Below are positions 1 to 8,181 of a stretch of DNA of 64,000 nucleotides, in pieces. The notes beneath the pieces were generated by a model. That model was not told the DNA's origin. It ran no database searches and saw only the letters and a list, made by a program, of their open reading frames with translations. Location: assembly GCF_024758725.1 (NCBI RefSeq), contig NZ_CP096972.1:912001-976000 (forward strand). Direction: 5' to 3'. The position numbers were made by a program, and so were the translations under genes. Position 1 is the first letter of the stretch, and every line of letters starts with the position of its first letter. The DNA is from Sphingomonas sp. SUN039 (lineage in GTDB: Bacteria > Pseudomonadota > Alphaproteobacteria > Sphingomonadales > Sphingomonadaceae).

Positions 1-1
1 A

Positions 2-325
2 CTGACCGATCCGGTCGCTGTCGAGCCCGATCCCGAGCCCGAACCGATGGTGCTTGCCGTGAAACCCAAAGCAAAGGCCGAAGCCGTGCCCGCCGACCCG
101 AAGCCGACATTGGTGTCGACCTCCACAGCCGAAGCGAGCCGCACATCGCTTGCCGCGCTGTCGGCGTTGATCGTCAAGCCTGAGATGACCGGCAGCGACA
201 CGCTGGAGGGATTGGTCCGCGAAATGCTCAAGCCCATGCTCGCCGACTGGCTCGACGCGAAACTGCCCGAAATCGTTGAGCGTCAGGTCGCCCAGGAAAT
301 CGCGCGGATTTCGGCGCGGGGTTGA
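2..325 (+). CDS. PopZ-like DUF2497 protein, C-terminal part (5' truncated)
   Basis: The reading frame is open from the first bases of the window, so the start lies to the left. The visible 107 residues have a Pro/Glu/Ala-rich linker followed by a compact helical tail (LEGLVREMLKPMLADWLD, then PEIVERQVAQEIARI). That tail is the hallmark of DUF2497, the C-terminal oligomerisation region of the polar organizing protein PopZ of alphaproteobacteria, which anchors chromosome centromeres and signalling proteins at the cell pole. An acidic, proline-rich linker ahead of it is also typical. In many alphaproteobacteria this gene lies just upstream of valS, as here, which supports the call. The N-terminal partner-binding helix cannot be seen. 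Confidence 0.82.
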   Translation: MTDPVAVEPDPEPEPMVLAVKPKAKAEAVPADPKPTLVSTSTAEASRTSLAALSALIVKPEMTGSDTLEGLVREMLKPMLADWLDAKLPEIVERQVAQEIARISARG

Positions 326-356
326 ATAGCTGCGTTTGACGCCTAAGGTTGTCGTT

Positions 357-566
357 ATGGCATCCCGCGCAACTACCATTCGTCCGAGCGACCTTCCCAC
401 CAAGCGGGTGCGTGCGCCCGATGGGACGATCGTGCGGATGAAAGTCGTGCAGTCAGACAGTCCGACACTTGAGTACGACTTGCTGGCGGCGTTTCGTTCG
501 AACGTCCGACGCATCAAGGCGCAACGAAAGAAGGCGGGTGCAGTCGCCGAATCCGCGGAGGCCTGA
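357..566 (+). CDS. Small hypothetical protein overlapping a zeta-like kinase (possible antitoxin)
   Basis: This is a 69-residue basic protein of no family I recognise. I start it at ATG 357 rather than the in-frame TTG at 336, which is a weaker start. Its C-terminal third is Lys/Arg-rich (RSNVRRIKAQRKKAG) and the N-terminal part has a short segment around RAPDGTIVRMKV. Its end overlaps the next gene by 29 bases, so the two are probably translated together. That layout is common for toxin-antitoxin pairs, so an antitoxin or chaperone role is an inference from position only. It does not resemble the three-helix epsilon antitoxin. Confidence 0.5.
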   Translation: MASRATTIRPSDLPTKRVRAPDGTIVRMKVVQSDSPTLEYDLLAAFRSNVRRIKAQRKKAGAVAESAEA

Positions 567-1164
567 ACGGCCGATTTTCTGGATCGTCGGAGGTCCGAAC
601 GGGAGCGGAAAAAGCTCGTTCTACAACCTCACGAATATCGAGGGATGGGGTGGATCTGTTTGGATCATCAATCCCGACCTCCTGACCGCAAAAATCGAAC
701 AGAGCGAAGGTCTTTCGCTGATTGAGGCAAATCTCGCTGCTGTGCAGCGGGTCGAGAAATGGCTCGAATCGTCCATCGAAGCCTATCAGACCATCGGCGT
801 GGAAACCGTTCTGTCGTCGCCGAAATATCGCCGTTTGGTCGACCTTGCCAAGGCGCGTGGCTTCGAAGTTCGCATGATTTATGCTGTACTCGATAGCGCA
901 GAGCTACAGCTGGAGCGGATAAGGGTCCGCGTAGCGGAGGGTGGCCATGACGTGCCGCCGGACAAGGTGCGCGACCGACGGCTGCGGTCATTTGCCGAGT
1001 TCGCGTGGTTCGCCCGGCATGTAGATCGATGTTTCGTCTTCAACAATTCAGGTGGCGAACCCGAACTTGCGGCGATCAATGCGGGCGGGCAATTTGTCGT
1101 TCTCGAACCGCTGCCTGCTGACATGGCCGAGGTACTGGTGCGCGAAGGCATGGACCTCCGTTGA
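538..1164 (+). CDS. Zeta-toxin-like P-loop kinase
   Basis: A 208-residue protein beginning, by my choice, at GTG 538, which has a GAAGG-type ribosome site just upstream; an earlier in-frame ATG at 469 would overlap the previous gene much more. A Walker A motif (GGPNGSGKSS) lies near residue 15. It is followed by INPDLL, an ETVLSS segment and an arginine-rich lid, RVAEGGHDVPPDKVRDRR. This order matches zeta-toxin-type kinases, which phosphorylate UDP-amino sugars or other small molecules, and related AAA_33 kinases. A C-terminal FVFNN strand is also typical. The substrate cannot be read from sequence. The gene may be a toxin or a domesticated kinase. Confidence 0.72.
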   Translation: MQSPNPRRPERPIFWIVGGPNGSGKSSFYNLTNIEGWGGSVWIINPDLLTAKIEQSEGLSLIEANLAAVQRVEKWLESSIEAYQTIGVETVLSSPKYRRLVDLAKARGFEVRMIYAVLDSAELQLERIRVRVAEGGHDVPPDKVRDRRLRSFAEFAWFARHVDRCFVFNNSGGEPELAAINAGGQFVVLEPLPADMAEVLVREGMDLR

Positions 1165-1212
1165 GAACGACCTTGGTTTTCTGATGCTCGCACGGCTAAA
1201 GCCGCGCCCGAC

Positions 1213-4026
1213 ATGACCGAACTCCCCAAAACCTTCGATCCCGCCGCTATCGAGGCGAAATGGTACGCGCATTGGGAGGAGAGCAACGCTTTCCGCCCCG
1301 AGCGGCCCGACGCGCCGCCGTTTACCATCGTGATGCCGCCGCCCAATGTCACGGGCAGCCTGCATATCGGCCATGCGCTCGACATCACCTTGCAGGATGT
1401 GCTCGTCCGCCACGCGCGGCTGTGCGGCAAGGACGCGCTGTGGGTTGCGGGAACCGACCATGCCGGCATCGCGACGCAAATGGTCGTCGAGCGGCAGATG
1501 ATGGAACGGCAGGACAAGCGCACCAATTATTCGCGCGACGATTTCGTCCAGAAAGTGTGGGACTGGAAGGCCGAGAGCGGCGGCACCATCACGCGCCAGC
1601 TCCGGCGGCTCGGCGCAAGCTGCGACTGGGCGAACGAACGCTTCACGATGGACGAGGGCTTTTCGAAGGCCGTCATCAAGGTGTTCGTCGATCTGTATAA
1701 CCAGGGTCTGCTCTATCGCGACAAGCGGCTGGTGAACTGGGATCCCGAGCTGAAGACCGCGATTTCCGATCTCGAGGTCGAGACGCGCGAAGTGCAGGGG
1801 CATATGTGGCACTTCAAATACCCGCTCGCGGGCGGTGAGACCTACACCTATGTCGAGCGCGACGCGGACGGGCAGGTCGTGTTTCAGGAAGAGCGCGACT
1901 ACATCTCGATCGCCACCACACGCCCCGAAACGATGCTCGGCGACGGCGCGGTCGCGGTCCACCCCGATGACGCGCGCTATGCGCCAATCGTCGGCAAGCT
2001 CTGCGAAATCCCGGTGGGGCCGAAGGCGCAGCGGCGGCTGATCCCGATCATTACCGACGACTATCCCGATCCCGACTTCGGGTCGGGCGCGGTCAAGATC
2101 ACCGGCGCGCACGACCAGAACGACTATGGCGTGGCGCAACGCAATGGCATCCCGATGTACCGGCTGATGGACGAGGGGGCGTATCTGCGGGCCGATGGCG
2201 CGCCCTATGCCGAGGCTGCCGCGCGGGCGAAGGCGATTGCGGCGGGCGGCGTGGCATCGGCAGCCGATATCGATGCGCTCAATCTCGTGCCCGACGCCTA
2301 TCGCGGTCTCGACCGCTATGCCGCGCGCAAGCAGGTGGTGGCGGACATCGACGCCGAAGGGTTGATGCTCCGCGTCGAGGACAAGACGATTATGCAGCCG
2401 TTCGGCGACCGCTCGGGCGTCGTGATCGAGCCGATGCTGACCGACCAATGGTATGTCGATGCCAAGACGCTCGCCCAGCCCGCCATCGAGGCGGTGCGCT
2501 CGGGCGCGATCAAGGTCGTGCCGCAGAGCTGGGAGAAAACCTGGTTCCAGTGGCTGGAGAATATCCAGCCGTGGTGCGTCTCGCGGCAGTTGTGGTGGGG
2601 GCACCGGATTCCGGCGTGGTTCGATGCCGAGGGCAATCACTATGTCGCCGAAGACGCGGCTGGCGCGCAGGCGCTGGCGGGCGAGGGCGTGGCACTGACG
2701 CAGGACGAGGACGTCCTCGATACCTGGTTCTCGTCTGCGCTGTGGCCGTTCGGGACGCTGGGGTGGCCGGATGCGGACGCCAAGCTCGCCAAACATTACC
2801 CCAATGACGTGCTGATCTCCGGCTTCGACATCCTGTTCTTCTGGGATGCCCGTATGGCGATGCAGGGTTTGCACTTCATGAAAGAAGTGCCGTGGAAGAC
2901 CCTGTATCTCCACGGTCTCGTCCGCGCCCCCGATGGCTCGAAAATGTCGAAGTCGAAGGGGAATACCGTCGATCCGCTCGGCCTGATCGACAAATACGGC
3001 GCGGACGCGTTGCGCTTCACGCTGGCGGCGATGGAAAGCCAGGGGCGCGACATCAAACTCGATGAGAAGCGCGTCGAGGGATACCGCAACTTCGCGACCA
3101 AGCTGTGGAACGCCGCACGGTTTTTGCAGGGCAACGGGGTCGGGGCGTCGACCTCGATCAAGGCTCCGGAGGCGACCCTCGCGGTCAACAAATGGATCAT
3201 CGGCGAGGTCGTCGAGACGCTGGCCAAGCTCGACGCGGCATTCGCCGACCTGCGCTACGACGCAATGGCCGATGCGGTGTACCACTTCGCCTGGGGCACC
3301 TTCTGCGACTGGTATATCGAGCTGGTGAAGGGCGCATTCGACGACGAAACCCGCGCGGTCGCGGGCTGGGCGTTCGACCAGATTCTGGTGATGCTGCACC
3401 CATTCATGCCGTTTATCACGGAGGAATTGTGGGGCGATAGGACGACGAGACTTATCCACGCAAGTTGGCCAGTTCCGACGGCTACGATTGATCTGGACGC
3501 AAAAGCTGAAATTGCGTGGGTACAGCAACTTGTCGAAGCGCTGCGGCAGGCGCGAAGCGAAAACTCAATTTCGCCAACCCAGAAAAACAATTGTTACATT
3601 CGCGGCCTGTCACCAAAAAATCGCGAGCGGCTTTTGAGTCATGCTGATTTTATAGGTCGGCAAGCGCGGTTTAGTGCTGTTCAAATTGACGAAAGCGATC
3701 ACATCGGTGCGCTGGGACCAAACCAACGGCCCGAGCATGCTCCACTCCAGCTTGAAGTCCTATTCGAAGGAATTCAGGTGCCGTTCGATGAGGCTGTCTT
3801 CATTCTAAATGTTGACGAGCCAATTGATCGCGAAGCAGATCGCGCCCGCCTCACCAAATCGGCTGAAGCCGCCGAGAAGGAAGCGGTGTCGCTCGCGGGT
3901 CGGCTCAACAATCCCGCCTTCGTCGAAAAGGCCAAGCCCGAGGCAGTCGAGAAGGCGCGGGCGGATCATGCGGAAAAGTCGGCCGAGGCCGAGCGGTTGC
4001 GGGCGGCATTGGCGCGGTTGGGGTGA
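1213..4026 (+). CDS. valS: Valine--tRNA ligase
   Basis: A 937-residue class I aminoacyl-tRNA synthetase, the usual length for ValRS, charging tRNA-Val in the cytoplasm. The HIGH-type signature appears as [15 protein letters not shown] near residue 40, and the KMSKS loop as [16 protein letters not shown] near residue 580. Between them lies the editing domain ([20 protein letters not shown]). The C-terminus ends in the coiled-coil arm ([22 protein letters not shown] onward) that distinguishes ValRS from IleRS and LeuRS. Bases from about 3440 to 3850, coding for the anticodon-binding region, are clearly less GC-rich and use AT-ending codons, unlike the rest of the gene, although the frame is intact. 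Confidence 0.97.
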   Translation: MTELPKTFDPAAIEAKWYAHWEESNAFRPERPDAPPFTIVMPPPNVTGSLHIGHALDITLQDVLVRHARLCGKDALWVAGTDHAGIATQMVVERQMMERQDKRTNYSRDDFVQKVWDWKAESGGTITRQLRRLGASCDWANERFTMDEGFSKAVIKVFVDLYNQGLLYRDKRLVNWDPELKTAISDLEVETREVQGHMWHFKYPLAGGETYTYVERDADGQVVFQEERDYISIATTRPETMLGDGAVAVHPDDARYAPIVGKLCEIPVGPKAQRRLIPIITDDYPDPDFGSGAVKITGAHDQNDYGVAQRNGIPMYRLMDEGAYLRADGAPYAEAAARAKAIAAGGVASAADIDALNLVPDAYRGLDRYAARKQVVADIDAEGLMLRVEDKTIMQPFGDRSGVVIEPMLTDQWYVDAKTLAQPAIEAVRSGAIKVVPQSWEKTWFQWLENIQPWCVSRQLWWGHRIPAWFDAEGNHYVAEDAAGAQALAGEGVALTQDEDVLDTWFSSALWPFGTLGWPDADAKLAKHYPNDVLISGFDILFFWDARMAMQGLHFMKEVPWKTLYLHGLVRAPDGSKMSKSKGNTVDPLGLIDKYGADALRFTLAAMESQGRDIKLDEKRVEGYRNFATKLWNAARFLQGNGVGASTSIKAPEATLAVNKWIIGEVVETLAKLDAAFADLRYDAMADAVYHFAWGTFCDWYIELVKGAFDDETRAVAGWAFDQILVMLHPFMPFITEELWGDRTTRLIHASWPVPTATIDLDAKAEIAWVQQLVEALRQARSENSISPTQKNNCYIRGLSPKNRERLLSHADFIGRQARFSAVQIDESDHIGALGPNQRPEHAPLQLEVLFEGIQVPFDEAVFILNVDEPIDREADRARLTKSAEAAEKEAVSLAGRLNNPAFVEKAKPEAVEKARADHAEKSAEAERLRAALARLG

Positions 4027-4033
4027 CCTTCTT

Positions 4034-4173
4034 CCCTCTCCCTCTGGGGAGAGGGCGACACGCGCCCTCTATGCGCGGCGGGGTGAGGGATGAGTGATGC
4101 TTCAATTGAAGCATGGGACTGCCCTCACCCTCCCGCGCTGGAGCGCGAGGACCCTCTCCCCAGAGGGAGAGGG
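4034..4173. repeat. Long intergenic inverted repeat (cruciform-forming, valS terminator region)
   Basis: The outer arms, 4034-4055 and 4152-4173, are exact 22-base reverse complements built of CCCTCTCC/GGAGAGGG blocks. Further in, GGGTGAGGG near 4081 faces CCCTCACCC near 4122. The centre is a perfect 18-base palindrome, ATGCTTCAATTGAAGCAT, at 4097-4114. The whole piece can fold as one long hairpin between the convergent ends of valS and the diacylglycerol-kinase-like gene. It looks like a member of a dispersed palindromic repeat family that also acts as a shared terminator; the terminator role is inference. Confidence 0.8.
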
Positions 4174-4178
4174 AAAAG

Positions 4179-5087
4179 CTAACGAGGCAACGCCATCTCG
4201 ATGGCCTTCGCCGCCACCCGCGCCGTCACCGGCGTGTGCGCCAGAACCTCGCCGTCGATGGAGATCGGTAGCGGCGGGATCGTTTCGATCCGCAGTTCGC
4301 GGCCATGAAAATCGCGGGTCGTGGCATGGCGGTGCGGCAGGCGGAGCACCGAGGCGATCCAGGACCACATCAGGCCGAAACGCGTGCTGCCCCGCACCGC
4401 TTGCACGACGATCTCGCCCGATTGGGGGTCAGCGTCGTCGATCAGCTCGGTACCGCCCTGAAACCGGCCGTTGGCGATGCGGACTTCGGTCGCCTCCATC
4501 GCTTCGCCGTTTACGACCAGCGTGAACGCGCGGAACCGGAACAGCGAGACCGCCACCCAGCTGAGATAGCCGATGCGCCCGAGCCAGCGCTTAAGTCCAT
4601 GCGGAATCGTCTCGGCGATCAGCGGCGCAAGGCCGATTGCCGCCACGTTGCAGAAATAGTCGAGGTCGATCATCCCGAGATCGACGCGGGCGCGCCGTCC
4701 GTCGGCGATCACATCGACCGCCGCTTCGAGGTCGAGCGGAATCCCGGTCGACCGGGCAAAGCTGTTCGCGGTGCCGAGCGGCAGCAACGCGAACACGACA
4801 TCCTTGCCGACGAGCAGATCGACTGCGGACGACAGCGTTCCGTCGCCGCCGCCGATCACCACCATTTTCGTGCCGCCCGCGACTGCCGCCTTGACGGTCG
4901 GGACCAGCCTGTCGGGCTTGTCGAGGGCGTGCGCTGCGTCGAGCGTGATGCCGCGCGCCTCGATCAGCGATTTGGCCTGGTCGAACAGGTCGCGTCCGCG
5001 CCGCGACTGAGCATTGACGATCAGGGTTGCCGATCTGGGCAGGGAAGTCGGAAGGGGTGGCGCGGCGCGCGAGGAGAGTTCGTTCAT
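4179..5087 (-). CDS. Diacylglycerol/sphingosine kinase-like lipid kinase
   Basis: A 302-residue protein of the DAGK catalytic family (PF00781), which phosphorylates lipid hydroxyl groups with ATP. The nucleotide-binding motif VVIGGGDGTLSSA and the following LPLGTANSFAR are both intact. The C-terminal beta domain holds GLAPLIAETIPHGLKRWLG and the conserved ISIDGEVL. I start at ATG 5087 (MNELSSRAA); an upstream ATG at 5129 would add fourteen residues and would leave only about 30 bases to the divergent MATE gene. The lipid substrate is unknown; in sphingomonads it could be diacylglycerol or a sphingoid lipid. Confidence 0.85.
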   Translation of the reverse strand: MNELSSRAAPPLPTSLPRSATLIVNAQSRRGRDLFDQAKSLIEARGITLDAAHALDKPDRLVPTVKAAVAGGTKMVVIGGGDGTLSSAVDLLVGKDVVFALLPLGTANSFARSTGIPLDLEAAVDVIADGRRARVDLGMIDLDYFCNVAAIGLAPLIAETIPHGLKRWLGRIGYLSWVAVSLFRFRAFTLVVNGEAMEATEVRIANGRFQGGTELIDDADPQSGEIVVQAVRGSTRFGLMWSWIASVLRLPHRHATTRDFHGRELRIETIPPLPISIDGEVLAHTPVTARVAAKAIEMALPR

Positions 5088-5158
5088 AGAGTCGTTAAAC
5101 GAACGAAACGGTTTTTTGGTTGCGCGCATTTGTTGCGCCGCCGCGTTAGGGGATGTGG

Positions 5159-6598
5159 ATGGCCGATTCGGAAACACCTGCGCCGCCGCCCGGTTCACCG
5201 CAGCGCCGCGACCTGACGACGGGTCCGGTCTTTGCGACCCTGTTCGCGTTCGCGCTGCCCTCACTCGGCGTCAACATCCTCCAGTCGATCAACGGCTCGA
5301 TCAATTCCATCTGGATCGGCCATTCGCTGGGCGAGGCCGCGCTGGCGGCAGCGTCGAACGCGTCGCAGGTGATGTTCCTGATGTTCGGCACGCTGTTCGG
5401 TTTCGCGATGGCGACGACGGTGCTGATCGGCCAGCATATGGGGCGGCGCGATATCGAGGCGGTGCGGCGGACCCTGGGCAGTGCGCTCGCGCTGTTCGCA
5501 ATCGCCGGGGTTGCGACCGCGACGCTGGGCTGGGTTTTCGCGCCGCAACTGTTGCATGCGCTCGCGACGCCGCGTGACGCCTATCCGCTGGCGCTGTCGT
5601 ATTTGCGCGTCATTTTCCTCGGTATGCCGTTCACCTTCGTGATGATCCTGCTGACCTCGTCGCTGCGCGGGGTGGGGGATTCGATCACGCCGCTGTGGAA
5701 TGCGATCCTCAACGTCTCGCTCGACATCGTGCTCAATCCGATTCTGATCCTCGGGCTGGGGCCGATCCCGGCAATGGGGATTGCCGGCTCGGCACTGGCG
5801 ACGCTGATCGCGGGGCTGGTGAGTGTGACGGTGCTTGTCTACCGCATCTATGCCAAGGATTTACCGATCAGGCTGCGCGGGGCCGAACTCGCCTGGCTCA
5901 AGCCGCATGCGGATGTCGCGAAAACCATCCTCGCCATCGGTTTCCCGATGGGTGCGTCGATGATCGTCATGTCAGGGTCGATGCTGGTGCTGATCGGGCT
6001 GGTCAACCGCGAGGGTGTCGATACGACTGCGGCGTTCGGCGTGATGAACCAGCTGTGGAGCTATGTCTCGATGCCTGCCGTCGCGGTCGGCAGCGCGGTC
6101 AGCGCGATGGCCGCGCAGAATATCGGCGCGGAGAAGTGGGACCGGCTGTCGAAGATCACCTGGGCGGGGATCGGGATCAACACGCTGATGAGCTTTGTTC
6201 TGATCGTCGCCATCACCGTGTTCGCGCGCCCGTTGATGCAGTTGTTCCTGCCCGCCGACAGCCCGGCGATCCCGATCGGCATCCACATGAACAGTATCGT
6301 CGCGTGGATCTATCTGATGATGGGGGTGTCGATGATCGTCACCTCGGTCGTCCGCGCGAACGGCGCGGTGGTGGTGCCGTTCGTGATGCTGGTGATCTCG
6401 GCAGTGGTCGTACGCTTCAGCTTTGCGTTCGGCCTGTATCCGACATGGCGTGCCGAGGCGATCTGGTGGTCGTCGGTGGCAAGCGCCCTGACGTCGATGG
6501 TGCTGAGCTTTGCCTATTATTTCCACGGCGGCTGGCGCAAGAAACGGCTGGTGGCGGGCGGCGCCCCGGTCGGCACACCTGTGGGGGAGGCAGTATGA
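5159..6598 (+). CDS. MATE family efflux transporter
   Basis: A 479-residue membrane protein with about twelve predicted helices in two related halves, as in NorM-type Na+ or H+ coupled multidrug exporters. Typical sequences are ATTVLIGQHMGRRD in the first half and SAVSAMAAQNIGAEKWDR in the second, which correspond to the repeated G-Q-x-x-G-A elements. ATG 5159 has AGGGG seven bases upstream, so I prefer it over the ATG at 5153, which is too close to that site. The stop overlaps the start of hemB (ATGA), so the two are translationally coupled, and the gene is divergent from the lipid kinase. Confidence 0.92.
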   Translation: MADSETPAPPPGSPQRRDLTTGPVFATLFAFALPSLGVNILQSINGSINSIWIGHSLGEAALAAASNASQVMFLMFGTLFGFAMATTVLIGQHMGRRDIEAVRRTLGSALALFAIAGVATATLGWVFAPQLLHALATPRDAYPLALSYLRVIFLGMPFTFVMILLTSSLRGVGDSITPLWNAILNVSLDIVLNPILILGLGPIPAMGIAGSALATLIAGLVSVTVLVYRIYAKDLPIRLRGAELAWLKPHADVAKTILAIGFPMGASMIVMSGSMLVLIGLVNREGVDTTAAFGVMNQLWSYVSMPAVAVGSAVSAMAAQNIGAEKWDRLSKITWAGIGINTLMSFVLIVAITVFARPLMQLFLPADSPAIPIGIHMNSIVAWIYLMMGVSMIVTSVVRANGAVVVPFVMLVISAVVVRFSFAFGLYPTWRAEAIWWSSVASALTSMVLSFAYYFHGGWRKKRLVAGGAPVGTPVGEAV

Positions 6599-7587
6599 GC
6601 ATGTATCCAGCGCTGCGGTTGCGGCGCACGCGATCGACGGCATGGAGCCGCACGCTGGTCCGCGAAACGCATCTGGCGCCCGCGCACCTCATCTGGCCGC
6701 TGTTCGTGACGAGCGGGCAGGGGGTCGAGGAGCCGATTGCGAGCCTGCCCGGCGTGTCGCGCTGGTCGGTCGACGGCATCGTGGCACGGGCGAAGGAGGC
6801 GAAGGCGCTCGGTATCGGGGTCGTCGCTCTGTTCCCCAACACCCCTCGCGAGCTGCGGACCGAGCGCGGCGAGGAGGCGCTCAACCCCGACAATCTGATG
6901 TGCCGCGCAGTGAAGGCGATCAAGGACGCGCTCGGCGACGATATCGGCGTGCTGACCGACGTCGCGCTCGATCCCTATACGGCGCACGGGCACGACGGGC
7001 TGGTCGATGGCGGCGGTTATGTGCTCAACGACGCCACATCGGAGGTTCTGGTCGCGCAGGCGCTCAATCAGGCAGCGGCGGGCGCGGACATCATCGCGCC
7101 CAGCGACATGATGGACGGGCGCGTCGGCGCGATCCGCGACGCGCTGGAGGAAGGCGGGCACGTCAACGTCCAGATCATGGCCTATGCCGCCAAATACGCC
7201 TCGGCCTTTTACGGCCCGTTTCGCGACGCGGTCGGCTCGGGCGGGCTGCTGAAAGGGGACAAGAAAACCTACCAGATGGACCCCGCCAATACCGAGGAGG
7301 CGCTGCGCGAAGTCGAACTCGACCTCGCCGAAGGAGCCGACAGCGTCATGGTCAAGCCAGGTTTGCCCTATCTCGACATTGTTCGCGCTGTAAAAGAACG
7401 CTTCGAAGTCCCTGTATTCGCTTATCAAGTATCGGGCGAATATGCGATGATCGAGGCGGCGGCGGCCGCCGGGGCGGGCGACCGCGATGCGCTTGTTCTC
7501 GAAACACTTCTGGCGTTCCGGCGCGCGGGGTGTTCGGGCGTGCTGAGCTATCACGCGGCCCATGCGGCCCGGCTGATGAACGGATGA
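6595..7587 (+). CDS. hemB: Delta-aminolevulinic acid dehydratase (porphobilinogen synthase)
   Basis: A 330-residue enzyme joining two 5-aminolevulinate molecules into porphobilinogen in haem synthesis. The start ATG 6595 overlaps the MATE stop and follows GGGGGAGG. Family landmarks are VALFPNTP, TDVALDPYTAHGHDG, the IIAPSDMMDGRV segment, the AKYASAFYGPFRDAV stretch and the two active-site lysine regions (around KGDKKTYQMDP and VMVKPGLPYLD). The metal region has DPYTAHGHDG in place of the cysteine triplet, which points to the Mg2+/K+-dependent type found in alphaproteobacteria. A short stretch around 7365-7440 is less GC-rich than the rest. Confidence 0.96.
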   Translation: MSMYPALRLRRTRSTAWSRTLVRETHLAPAHLIWPLFVTSGQGVEEPIASLPGVSRWSVDGIVARAKEAKALGIGVVALFPNTPRELRTERGEEALNPDNLMCRAVKAIKDALGDDIGVLTDVALDPYTAHGHDGLVDGGGYVLNDATSEVLVAQALNQAAAGADIIAPSDMMDGRVGAIRDALEEGGHVNVQIMAYAAKYASAFYGPFRDAVGSGGLLKGDKKTYQMDPANTEEALREVELDLAEGADSVMVKPGLPYLDIVRAVKERFEVPVFAYQVSGEYAMIEAAAAAGAGDRDALVLETLLAFRRAGCSGVLSYHAAHAARLMNG

Positions 7588-8120
7588 TCGAAACTGCGCG
7601 GCTGACCCTGCGCCCCTGGCAAAACGCCGATATTGCCCCCTTCATGACAGCGACGAACACGCTCGCCGTCAGCCGCTGGCTCGGCGGACTGCAGGACGCG
7701 TCGCATTATGCCGACATGGCCTCACGCATGCAGGCGGAACAGTCGGCACACGGACACTGTTTCTGGATTGTCGAACGTCGCGACGATCGGAAGGTTCTGG
7801 GACTTTGCGGTCTGCGCCGCGCGGGACATCCCGGCACGCCGGTACACGGCAAGCTCGAAATCGGTTGGCGGCTCAGCGAAACGGTGTGGGGGCAGGGCCT
7901 TGCAAAGGAAGCCGCGCTGGCATGCATTTCCTGGGGGTGGGACGAGCTGCGCGATGATGAGCAAGTCGCCTACACCGTTCCCGGCAATTCAGCCTCTTGG
8001 GGATTGATGGAGCGGCTCGGCATGACGCGACGGTCGGATCTCGATTTCGACCACCCGATGTTTCCTGCCGGGCACGAACTCTGCCGCCACATCGTCTATT
8101 CGATTGCCCGTCCCCTTTAA
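7584..8120 (+). CDS. GNAT family N-acetyltransferase
   Basis: A 178-residue protein starting at ATG 7584, which overlaps the hemB stop as ATGA. It opens with MIETARLTLRPW, the usual start of RimJ/RimL-type acetyltransferases, and contains the acetyl-CoA-binding strand-loop IGWRLSETVWGQGLAKEAA followed by NSASWGLMERLGM. These proteins move an acetyl group from acetyl-CoA to an amine. The acceptor cannot be told from sequence. It is the last gene of the MATE-hemB run. Confidence 0.9.
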   Translation: MIETARLTLRPWQNADIAPFMTATNTLAVSRWLGGLQDASHYADMASRMQAEQSAHGHCFWIVERRDDRKVLGLCGLRRAGHPGTPVHGKLEIGWRLSETVWGQGLAKEAALACISWGWDELRDDEQVAYTVPGNSASWGLMERLGMTRRSDLDFDHPMFPAGHELCRHIVYSIARPL

Positions 8121-8181
8121 GCCGCGTTAACCATGTGTCAGGGCTTGGCGGCTAGGCCGGACGGCGATCAGGGAGACCGCA

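Noticed and set aside
1190-1206. Small inverted repeat CGGCT..AGCCG just before valS as a leader regulator
   Set aside because: Only five pairs with a two-base loop; too short, and T-box control of valS is not known in alphaproteobacteria.
1048-3528. An 826-residue open frame on the minus strand
   Set aside because: It is the antisense of valS, rich in His/Arg/Asp as expected for a shadow of a high-GC gene, and matches no family.
4305-5216. A 303-residue plus-strand frame
   Set aside because: Antisense of the lipid kinase gene with shadow-like composition.
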